From Rhynchonema sp. JSB1_4 (lineage: Eukaryota > Nematoda > Chromadorea > Monhysterida > Xyalidae): a stretch of 64,000 nucleotides of DNA. This document shows positions 21,101 through 33,100 of the stretch, one piece after another. The stretch spans positions 37,947 through 101,946 of the forward strand of contig JASAMV010000285.1 in NCBI GenBank assembly GCA_030248065.1, in the 5' to 3' direction. The notes beneath the pieces are model-generated. The model was given only the letters and a program-made list of their open reading frames with translations. It was not told the origin of the DNA and did no database searches. The translations under genes were made by a program, and so were the position numbers. Numbering within the stretch: the stretch's first letter is position 1; every line of letters starts with the position of its first letter.

Positions 21101-24100
21101 CCTCTTACATCTGAGCGCGTCATATTAATAATATCTTTATTTCGATATTTTATGTTCAACCAAAATGTGTGTGTGTGCAATGCGCATAACGACACGCACA
21201 TGTGCATAGTAGTGCACGTACGGACACATCAAACGTTGTTTTACGCTCCTGCCCAAAACGCAACGTTTTACTGGTGTTTCGCTGCGTGTGGGAACGAGAA
21301 AAGATGGGAAATACAAACGCGTTGCGAGAGAATAGTACTGTGTGACACAAGCACCTTGTATTTGTTCTGCCATGCAACGTCTATATCGATTGTGCAGCAT
21401 TGTGGGTCGGGGATTGTCTATTATTCAAAACTGGCCAAAGTGAATAATAGTGCCTCTCTCCAGATCTCAGATTTTCGACCGATTTTAGTTCTGGTGACCA
21501 ACCCACATCTGCATATGCACATTGCCAACGTGCGCTGTTGTTCACCGCACCGTGTGACACAAAAGTGCACCACAAGCATGCATGTGTGGCATTTTGTACG
21601 ATTTGGAGCACAAAAGTTTTGACTCGGAAAACGTTCACAGTGCTGCTTCAGCAACACACGCAAACGTGAAAGTGACTTTATGTTTTCTTGGCAATAATAA
21701 AACACTGTGGTTGGTTGTGCTGACGCTGGACTGCAATGCATGTCAGCTGGAGGAGCAGTTTTGTTTTATAACTGGTAATTCAGCAAGGGTCATTTGCTTT
21801 GGAACATGCTGAACCTGTGCCGTAATACGTGCACCATACGGTGTGGATTTTTTTTTGGACTGTTCTTTTCTCAGATGACAGTGTCTTCTCTGTTGTCACA
21901 GGTGGAACATTTTTTCCTCGAGGATCGAAAAAAAGCAGTCAACAATAATGCGAAAATATTTGTATTCAAATTATTTGTCTGTTGGGTGGCCCGACGAAAA
22001 CAACCAGCAGGAACGCGTGACTAAACAAATATGTTTCCAAGACCCGCCCGACATAAATAAAAGCTGATCAACCTGCAAGCACACTTCAAAAGTCTGACGT
22101 CGAGTCAATTGCAGGAGGGTGCCTATGTGGGGGCTACTTGCTCGACACACCCCTGCTTCTGTGCATCTCCTTTCACTCTGTGAACATGCATAATAGATGC
22201 TGTAATGATGATGACCAACCCATGATCAATTGCGTGACGCGCTCACAACAACTTAGCCATCGAATCAGGCAACTACTTAAAGTTAGGAGTGAAATGAAAG
22301 GGGGAGCGTCACACCAACAGACACAGGGCACGCGTGCAATGTGCTTTTATGGAAGGTGAATATCGTAGGAACTACCGCAACAGAGACTGGTTATGTCTCG
22401 ATTTTGGTCCCCCCCCCCCGAACGCACGGGAGAAAATTAGGAGCTTCCACATGAAGGAGTATAACTGCACTTGGCTGTTCCGAATAACTATACCATCTCG
22501 GTTTTACTCATGTTCGCGGTGCGGGTGGTACAAACGCCGGAGTCGCGATACGAAATTGCGTTTTAGTCACCAAAGATGTGTGCGGACGAAAATAACGTGC
22601 TCTCCCTATATCCTCGCCTCTCGAGGGCCGCTATTCGGACACCAGGCTCGCACTGATACCAAAGTGACTCCCATCTGTGGCTCATGTCTGTGCAGTTTGT
22701 AATGAATGAGACTGGCAGTGCCTGCTGTCCATAGTACTCATCGAGTGCTCTTTATGATGCTCATTAGTTCCTTATTTCGGTGGTTAGTCTTCTTGTGTAT
22801 ACCTGCAACTTGCAACATAAAGTATGTACCTAGTGGCCGTTTTTCAGTAACATGACTCTGCCACAGCAGCAGCACCAGTTTAACGATGACAGATACTCTC
22901 AATGCTAAAACCATAACCAATGGCGTCAGGAAGTATAATCGGAGCAGCTTTGACCCGGTGCCTGATGGACCCAATTTAGCCATACGAAGTTATACGTGCG
23001 TGTCAGGAGACAAGTTCAGACGCATTAGGTCGTTCGCGTGTCATGTCGTCATGTTTTTTGCCAACTAACAAGCAATGACTCCCGCTGTGGTGGCTTGCAC
23101 GCCGGCGGGATACCATCAGCGAGCGGTTGGTGCAGCACGAAGCGGATACGCGTCGCTTATAATCAGTGTCACGCCACAAGCACACAAAAACGAGTGCGTA
23201 TGCACACGCTTTCATGTCCATGTCACACAGATGCGGTGACAACAACACAACAAAGTTCATACTTTCCTCTCCAGGCTCTTGTACACAGCTGCGTCGACAG
23301 GACAGCTTGTACATACATATAGGTACGGTATGGACTATGTACATCCATGGCTACAAATGTAAGTAAGCCTAACGTGTCATGTGCACACACACGCACAGCA
23401 ACGGGACATTAAACGCACTAAGTAAGCGCGCGGACACGCGGAACACTCATGCATGTACAGTACATGCTGAAAGTCGGCAGCACTCGCACTGCGGCGGGGT
23501 ACAATGGCTTTGTGCACGTGCGCTCTAGTTGCCGGTTGACTAGCTCGGCAAGCTCCCCGCTACATGCGGCCAGCCAGCTATATGAGCATGATTACGCCAC
23601 AATGAACACACGCATGCCTACAAAACGGTCATGTACATGTGTCGACATGCTGCAGTTGTGGCCACAGAGCTGGCCTGTTTGCTTGCTAGTAGCCGAATCG
23701 ATACAACCCTCTCACAGGCCATGTAACCTTGCTAGGATCTGGGATACACAGCCAACGAGCAAGCGGCGCAGATAAGGGGAAGTTATGTTTACGGCCGCGA
23801 CTACCGGCATGGACTGACTAGGGGCATGAAGTTTGATATATATTGGATCGGGAGGTATCACAAACCGATAGCGAACTCCTACAGTACATGTTTGCAGCGA
23901 CAACAATAACAACTGCAATATGCATGTGCGGCTGCTATATTTGTTTGTATCTACACCACATCTGCGCTCGTTATTTGCTCCACCGGCCGTTATTGTTCGC
24001 AATGTTTATTACCTTGAAACCGCCATGGTCGCCACATGTTGCACGCATGCATATTTTGCATATTGGACACTCACGTCAGATAATGCAAATGCTGTGTGGT

Positions 24101-27100
24101 GTTTCGTTGCCGTGTTCGTGTCAAAGCCGAGAGAAAGAAAAAAGGGACCTTGCTTTGTTTCGCACAACGGATAATGAAAATGTTTGGGATTGTGTTTTGT
24201 TGCGCTGCCCCCCCCCTCCCCCCGATCGGCTCAATTGCAGTGGGTGGATGGACGAGTGAGATTTGCTTGCATTCATAACCGTTGTTTTGCGATCGTGTGG
24301 TTTTCCCTCTGTAGATTTGTTTGGCATTTGGAATCGGTTTGGTTTTTTTTTCAATCGCGTGTGACTGTGACACGTTTGATGGTAATGACGCAAGCAGTCC
24401 GCTTGCCGTTATGCCATGGGATACAAAAAAAAAAAAAAGGAAAGGTACCGGGGCTCGGGAAAAAGAGAAGAAAAAAAAAGGGAAGGGGATTGCTCTATGT
24501 AAGAATACAGAAAGTGAACACTTACAATACATTTAAGAGAAACTCTTCAAACGCGTTCCTAAACCCGAAAAGGGCAGAAGGGGTGCACGGGATAAAGCGG
24601 CCACGTAACCCCCAAGCCCAGGGACCCCAAAACCGCACAAGGGACGAGGAAAGAAAAAAAAAAACAAAAACAAAAAAAAAGAAAAAAAAAAAAATAAAAA
24701 AAAAACAACATAACAGTATAGCACCGGAATTAGGCAACAGCAAAACAAAGAAGACATCGTGGCATTAGCTTATTGGCGACATATTCACAAGATAGCTTAC
24801 GTATTCAATAGTGTTTGTGTGGGGAAAAAAAATTCGCAACGCGGAATGAAACATCAGCAGGTCAGGTTATCGGAAATTTTGCTATACCTGTAGTGTTAAA
24901 ATCGGGGGTGCTGGCGTGAGCGCGTGTGTTGGGCTTTCGCTAATTTTATTATTGCGATAATGTCGTATACCAGCCGGCACAAAACGCTGAAAAAATCAGC
25001 CCGATCCGTGCAGTAGAAAGTGGTTTTCCAGACACCCGAGAAATCGTGATGTCCGCGTATCCAAATTTCTGGTCATTTTAGTTTTAAGTTAACTCCTCCT
25101 AGGAAACTGAATGAAGTCGGCTAAGTTACATATCAATCGACTCGTCTGGATGTGGAGGTGTCCTAGACAGAGCCCGATTTTTGAAACATCACTTCTATCG
25201 CGAGAAAACCGGCCACAAAGTTGCGTGAGAAAATGGCCGACGTTTCCCGCGCAAAGGGGGCGGAGTCGGCTGCTGATTGGCTGTTGTTGGCGCGCGCGCG
25301 TGTGCGTTTCTTTACACGTGTTTTCTTTTTCTTTTGTTGGCCTTGTTTTTTGGGAGAAACAGCAGCGAGTTGATTGTAAGTTTAAGCCTCGTTGAAGCCT
25401 ACGAAGCTCTTAAAAGCCTACGCTAAAAGCCTAAACGAAGCCTAAGACTGAGATCCCGGCCCGGCCCGGTCAGTCAATTTTCAAGGGCCGAAAAGCGAAA
25501 CATCATAGCTTTCAATGAAAAAGTTGTCAGACAGACAACTACCAGAGGTCGCAATCGGGCCGGGTTTGGCCGACCCGGCCCGGCCCCGGCCCCCAAATCT
25601 CCGGTGGCCAAAGCTCGGCCCGGCCCGAATTTTTTTAGGTCAGATTTTTACCCGATTCTTGTCATAATTTTTGAGATTTTTCTGAACCTATTTTTTGGTA
25701 GAAAAATCATTGCTTTCAGGTCGCAATTGGGGCGGCCCGGCCCGAGTCCCCAAATCTCCGGCACGGCCCGAGCAAGCTCAAAATAGCGACTCGGCGCTGC
25801 CCGGCCCAAGCTCAGGCCGGCCCGATTGCGACCTATTTTTCAGATTGTATTCTCAGATCGCGATCTAGACGTGAAAATTTCCAAAAAAAAGCCAAATCCA
25901 ACATCCAAAAGGACGTGAAAAAGCCAATTCCAACATCCAAATCTAATCACGGCGATGCCTAAGAAGAAGAGAGGAAGCGGTTTGGCGACATCCGGTGCGA
26001 AGCGTCGCGATAAAAACCGGGGCACAGACAGGGCAATTGGAGGAAAAATAAAGGCGAACAAACATACGAGAGACGACAGTGCGGCAGACTCGGTTGGCGT
26101 GGCTGAGACGGTTGGTTTAGCAATATTACCGTATTGTCGGAAATAGAACCCCCCATTAATTGACCCCCCCATTAATTGACGCCCCCTCCCCCCATTAATT
26201 GAACCCCCCTAAATGGCTCGAAATCAAAAATAGAACCCCCCCCATTAATTGACCCCCCCATTAATTGACGCCCCCCCCATTAATTGAACCCCCCTAAATG
26301 GCTCGAAATCAAAAATAGAACCCCCCATTAATTGACCCCCACCCATTAATAGAACCCCACCCCCAACCTTCACCGTACCACAGATTAGTGGTATGGTAGG
26401 GCTGTGTTGTTGTGTCAAACCTTGTTTAAGCTTGTGCACACAACAGACCAAGCTTTTTAAGCATAATTGCCGTTGTTGACGTTAGAAAATACCGAAAACA
26501 AGCCATTTTTATGGGCATTATTAACAATGGTTTTTTGTCGGGGGGGGGGCAAATGAAAAATATACCCCTCCCCAAAATAATTGACTTCCCTCCCCCCATA
26601 AATTGAACCCCCCAAAAATGACCCCAGTGAAAAAATAGACCCCCCGGGTTCTATTTCCGACAATACGGTATTGGCTTGTTTTAATTAGAGGAAGCTGGGA
26701 GCGTAAAGTCCGGCCCGAGCCCCCAAATCTCCGGCCCGGCACGGCCCGACCCGAACCCCCAAATCTGGTAGGTACAGTAGGTATCCCCCCCTCGCCTGGT
26801 ACAGTAGGTATCCCCCCCGATGTTTGGCATGGTACAGTAGGTATCCCCCCGATTTTCACCCTGGTACAGTAGGTATCCCCCCGATTTTGCCCCAAAAGTG
26901 CCAATTTTTGACTAAAATGGCCAAAATTAGTGTAAAATCAGTGGTTTCTACCTCAAATTACCCAAAATTCGCGCGCTACGCGCGCAAATACTACGTTTTC
27001 ACACGATTCCACACATAATAAACACATTAAAAATTTTCACCCCAAAATCTAACCCCCCAAACCCCCCCTAGGTACATAACAGAGGTGGGAATCGGGCCCG

Positions 27101-30100
27101 GTTACCTCGGCCCGCCCCGGCCCGACGAGGTCCGGGGGTCGGCCCGGCCCGACAGTTCCCGGCCCGGCCCGACTTGGAAAAAAGTCGGCCCGGCCCGATT
27201 TTTTCGGCCCGACTTTTTCTCATGATATTTTGAAGCAATTTTTTGGTGCAAAAATTACTGTTTTTTGGTTTAAAAATACCTGATAATCATGGAAGTCGGT
27301 ACTAATTTGCAGAATCGCGAGAAATTTTGGCAAATTTAGCCTAAAAAATCACGATTTTTATTGAAATTCGATGATGTCGGGCCTTTTCGGGCCGGCCACC
27401 CCGGCCCGGCCCGGCCCGACATTCCGAAAAGTCGGCCCGGCCCGACCGTTCGGGCCGGAAACCTCGGCCCGGCCGCACCGGCCCGATTCCCACCTCTGGT
27501 ACATAATCCCCCCAGGCCATCGGCTCTGGTGCAGTAGGTATCCCCCCTCTCCGAGCGCGGTACAGTAGGTATCCCCCTTCTAGAGTACCGTAAAAACCTA
27601 GATACAGCCCCCCCGGAATAGAGCCCCCTCCAAAAATGGGGCCAGTGAGTTAATAGAGGCCCCCCTTCTATTTAGGTTTTTACGGTACCTCCAATACTGG
27701 CTCGGCCCATACATTAGTGTAGAGGTCGGAATTGGGCCGGGTTTAGCCGACCCGGCCCGGCCCGGCCCGAGCCCCCAAATCTCCGGCACGGCCCGAGCGA
27801 GCTCAAAATAGCGACTCGGCGCTGCCCGGCCCAAGCTCAGGCCGGCCCGATTGCGACCTCTGTTTCAGATTGTATTCTCAGATCGCGTTCTAGACGTGAA
27901 AATTTCCAAAAAAAGCCAAATCCAACTTCCAAAAGGACGTGAAAAAGCCAATTCCAACATCCAAATCCAAATCTAATCCCGGCGATGCCTAAGAAGGAAG
28001 CGGTTTGGCGACATCCGGTGCGAAGCGTCGCGATAAAAACCGGGGCAATGACAGGGCAATTGGAGGAAAAATAAAGGCGAACAAACATAAGAGAGACGAC
28101 AGTGCGGCAGACTCGGTTGGCAACTTTGTGACTTATTTATTTTATTGTTGACAGCCAAGAACGCGGGCTGTTCACTTGAATTTACCGTAAACACCTAATT
28201 ACAGCCCCACCCCGTAGTACAACCCCCCGAAAAACACCGATTTTGAGCCTTTTAGAGTCAAAAATATAAATTTTGGGGTCGATTGTTGTTGACGATAGAT
28301 AGTTTGTTCCCAGAATTTGTTGACGATAGATAGATTCAGTGGTTTTACCTCAAATTACCCAAAATACTACGTTTTCACACGATTCCACACATAATAAAAA
28401 CATTAAAAATTTTCACCCCAAAACTTAACCCCCTAACCTCCCCAAACCCCCGAGGTACATAACCCCCAGGCCGTCGGCTCTGGTACAGTAGGTATCCCCC
28501 TCTCCGAGCCCGGTACAGTAGGTATCCCCCCTATTATGTCATATTATTCTAATAAATATTAATAAATATAAATAAATATTAATGAAAATGTACTAAGATG
28601 TTCTAAATCCGCGCGTAGCGCGCGAGTTTTTTGGCTATTTTGGTAAAAATACCGATTTTGAGCCATTTTGAGTCAAAAATGTCCGTTTTGGGGTCGATTG
28701 TTGTTGACGATAGATAAATTAGCCCGTAACTGTTGACGATAGATAGATGAAATAAAAAAGTGTTGACGATGGATATATGAATTTGGGGTTTCCCCCGCCC
28801 TGCCCCCCCAAGTACTATCCTGCCCGGCCGGACCCGATGTGACCAATGCTCGGCCCCGCCCGCTTTTTTCATCAGATTTTTTTCATAATTTTTTTGGTTT
28901 TGGCAGAAAACCAAAGGTCGCAATCGGGCCGGCTTGAGCGGCTGTAATTTTGCCCTTTTGGTTCGGGCCGACCATGGAAAACTTCGGCTCGGCCCGGCCC
29001 AGCCCGACAGTGGGGCCGGAAAACTCGAGCCTGGCCGGCCCGATTGACATCTCTGGTTGTTTTTTAAGCAACGGCTTTCGGGGATTTTGATTCAAAAAGG
29101 TGGTCTTGCCCGGCCTGGCCAACTCTGAAAACCAGTGCCAACAATCACAATTTTTTATTTTCATTTTCAGAGTCGACAGAACGAACCGGCAACAAATGCC
29201 GACGAAAAACAAACCAAAAAAAGACATCCAAAATCGTGACAGAACCAGACGACCGAGCACACGGGGAGAATAGTGAAGCTGGGATGGTTGGTGAATTTTT
29301 TGTCTCATTTATAATAAACATGCATAAAATGTCTATCGCCGTCGTATTTTCGTTTCCGATGGCGAGTTCGGTCCGCTGCGCATACATTGTTGATCAGGCC
29401 GGAGATTTGGGGGACGGGTCTATAATGCCCTGTCATTATGTCGTCAAATTTTTCGATTCTTTGCCTCCGTAACTAGCTAAAATCGGTTGTTTTTTTCTAT
29501 ATTTTTTTCTAAGTCGGCCTGGCTCGGCCCGTTTTGGTTTGAGATCGGCCCGGTACGGCCCGGCCCGGTCCGGCCCAGCTCGGTCGGAGAGCTTTCAAGG
29601 GTCGAAAACTGAAAATGTCCAAAATGAAAAAAATCCAAAAAACTCTGCTGGATACTCGTTTTAAGCCTCAAGCAATACTTTTTACGTACATGCATATTTT
29701 TACATAATATACATTAGTGAAGCCTTTTTGACACTAGGTAAATTCATGTGACTGGTTTTGGTGTGTGCATTGCTTCGCTTCGTTTTTTTTCGCGTATTTT
29801 TGAAGCAATTTTTTGGCAGGAAACCAGTGGTCACAATCGGGCTGGCCCGACCCATGGAGCATCGAGCATTTCTGGTCAAATATTGTTCCTTAACGACGAT
29901 ACAAAATTTTGTATCGAGCATTGTTGGTGGTTGAACAAACGAGAGAGCAGCGCAGCTGGAGTGGTTGGTGCATTTTTTTGTTTCAGTTGGCTGGTGGGAA
30001 AATTCAGTATCGCAATTTTTTTCGGTAAAAAAAACAGCGTCGGCCCGAGTATGCAGGCCTGGCCCGGCCGGCCCTCCAAATCTCAGGCCCGTAGTAGTTT

Positions 30101-33100
30101 TTGATTAAAGGTCGGTTTATACTCTGACTATCTGGCAGTAGCAGTCAGAAACTTGCGACTGCCCATTCGGTCAGCTCATTAACTGAGCAAGGACAGTAGA
30201 CGGCAGGTACCGGTCAATAGACAGAGCTGTGCAGGCAATCACTGCCTTGCTGGACACTTCTGCGTGGTAGTGACTTCTTCGGATTTTGACTTCTACTTCC
30301 CGGAAGCCAGAAGTATAAATCGACCTTAAGAATGCTTGATATAAAATTGTATATCGTTCTCAAGTATCAAACAGCGGTTTGTGAAGCAGAGTGCATGATA
30401 TAAAAATTTGGACTTTCAGTTAAAAGCCAAATAATGAAGTAAAAGTAAAAAAAAGTGGAGAGCGAGAGTGAAACCAGAACGTTCGTAAACATTGCCAAAT
30501 TCTTTAGACCTTTATTTGCTTGACGGTTAAGCTTTCCAGAAAACAATGGCCACAAAAACAACAGCTTAGAACTATATAAACAGAAGTAAAACAACAATAC
30601 AAACATTATTTTGTCGTTTCAAAAAGTGACTTACAACAATTCCTGTATTTCTGTAAAAAATATAAATTAAAACCAGCTACATTACTTTACATAGTGTCAA
30701 AACATGTACGGTTACACTAATGCACATTATGTAAAAGTATGTATGTACGTTGTAACAGTACATTGTGAATACAGTGAACATTCGATATAACGAATTTCGA
30801 TAAAAAAATTTTTGTGACTTTCAAGCAGCAGTTCTTGACCAAATACTTCTGATGCAAATGCAAACACAAATTAGAGACATTGCAACGCAAAATAACACAG
30901 TGTCAAAGTTGGAACAGAATCAGACAACGAGACAATACAGACAGTGTCAACGAAGAGGATCACATCGCAACATAAAAACGGACATCCAGAATAGCTGCAT
31001 CATGAACACTTTGCCAAATGGTGTGGTGCAGATGTACACTGCAACCTAAAAATTGGAAGATTTGTTAGTCCGGCCCAAAGGTAGGCATTCTGGGTCTGGT
31101 TTTATTCAAACCAGGAATGCTTTTTTGACCAAGAAAGTTTTATATTGCCGTTGGTATTCCTGATCTAAATGTCGGAAAAAATTCAGCAGGGGCTGAAGTG
31201 AATGGGAAGAGTAGGTGACAATTAAAGCACTTAAAGCACTAAAGGAGTGTGCGTGGCAACCTGACATCGCCGTTGACCTGGAAAAATATCCAGGTCGTTT
31301 TTTACCAAGAAGCAGCAGCTTTTTGACCAAGAATGCTCGCTACAAAGCTTTATATTGCCTTTGGTAGGTATTTTGGATCTAATTGTCGAGCAAAGATTTA
31401 GCAGTGGCTGAGGTGAATGGGAAGGGTAGGTGACAATTAAGACACTTCGAGGGCATCGCGCAGCGATGCCCGAGGAGTGTGCGTGGCAATGTGGCTTCGC
31501 CCTTGAACTGGGAGAAACTAGGAAAAAAGAGCCTAAACAGGCTTACGGAATTATGCAACATCCGTAACTAAACCTAGCCTAGACTTCTGACGGTACAAAT
31601 GGAAGAAACAAGTCTAACCGTATACTTATGACGGTACAATGGGGAGAAACAAGGATTATCGAGCAACAGTTATGCGGTCCGACCACGTGATGTAGAAAAA
31701 ATGGCCTTGCATAGTTCCGGCGCCCGCTCGGGGGAGGCGTAAATGCATAGTGCCGTGTTACATTGGGGGTTAGTCAAAACTTCGTACAACAGCGCAGAAC
31801 ACTTGTGTGCACTTGCACTTACATTTGTGCTTGTCTGTTACCTGATGGAAAACTATGATATGAAAATGAAAAGAGGAAAGTGTCAATAAGGGTTGTCTTG
31901 TGAAACCGTGTGTTCAACCCAACGCTAAGCCGTGTGTTATTTAATAGCCAGGGATTTTGTGCCTTTGTTGTCTGGTCTGATAAACCGCATCTTATTCATA
32001 CGAACTAATTAGCTTGTCCAAAAAGACAAAAGCCAACTGATGATTATTAGCGAGTTGAACAAATCGATTCCGTGAAGTTGCATAAGAATCGGGATAATAA
32101 GACCTAATATACATAGTATAAATGTGATAATGGGTGCTATTGTGGGATTATGTGGCGGGTGAAATCATACAGCACTTGTTTCTCACACTGACTAATGATA
32201 AGAAGTAAAATGAAACGTGTGTAATTGCGCTCGAAGATTGTGTTCTGTTACTGAAAAAAATGCTACTGAAAGAAATGGTGAAAACAAATGGGCAAAAAAC
32301 GGATGGGGTGCCGAACACCGAGCGGGCGCCGGAACTATGCAAGGCCATTTTTTCTACATCACGTGGTCGGACCGCATAACTGTTGCTCGATAATCCTTGT
32401 TTCTCCCCATTGTACCGTCATAAGTATACGGTTAGACTTGTTTCTTCCATTTGTACCGTCAGAAGTCTAGGCTAGGTTTAGTTACGGATGTTGCATAATT
32501 CCGTAAGCCTGTTTAGGCTCTTTTTCACTTACACAAGTGCACGCGGCATTAGCATGTAGCTGCACTAAAAGCATTTTTCGACTATTGTTAGATTTCTATT
32601 TTTCGGCCGGCCGTGGAAGTTTGTCTTCCTCTGTCGCTGCGTGTCACATCAGCAGCCAAGCGAAAAACGAAAAGATACAGATTGAGCAGGGTAAGGGGCT
32701 GAAGATACGGGAGAGACGCGGATCGACTCCCAGATGGAACAAAAAACTGTGCCCATTTATGGAGGCAGCCATGCAATCGTGGCTCTTCCAGATATTTGCA
32801 TTCCATTGCACTGTTGTCAGAAACTGTTGCGTCCCCTGCTTTTAGTTTGCAACAGCGCGTTTTGGGTAGCGTTCCTCCCCATTCTCTTGCTCTCCACAAT
32901 TCCCCAACGAACACCAAAAGTACGCCATTGTGTTCACCAGTTCTACGCTTAAATCAATGCACATTCGCATGTGAGCGATCCTATACTCATGTGGTTCGTG
33001 AAAATGACCCGCATTCCCACACATACAATCTGGCTATATTTGAATGCATGGGCACGCGACAATAATGGGTGTCTTGAGTTTCATTAGTGCCAGCCGACCA

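Larger units (their letters stand above)
26766..27704. mobile_element. Truncated copy of the CAGTGTTGGAGGT element carrying two younger insertions
   Basis: GGTACAGTAGGTATCCCCC units, the central GCGCG-N3-CGCGC palindrome (26970-26986) and the right end ACCTCCAATACTG match the element at 12698-13981. The left terminus is missing and runs straight into CCCGG-rich sequence. Elements at 27080-27498 and 27588-27685 are inserted in it. A further fragment of the same sequence lies at 28338-28530. Confidence 0.75.

Noticed and set aside
24184..24768. Plus-strand frame of 194 codons ending in a long lysine run
   Set aside because: The C-terminal half translates poly-A tracts and the N-terminal half has no recognisable domain.
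31440..31480. Short stable hairpin considered as a tRNA or small RNA gene
   Set aside because: It lacks the cloverleaf arms and the internal B-box sequence of a tRNA, and it is part of a diverged 200-bp duplication.
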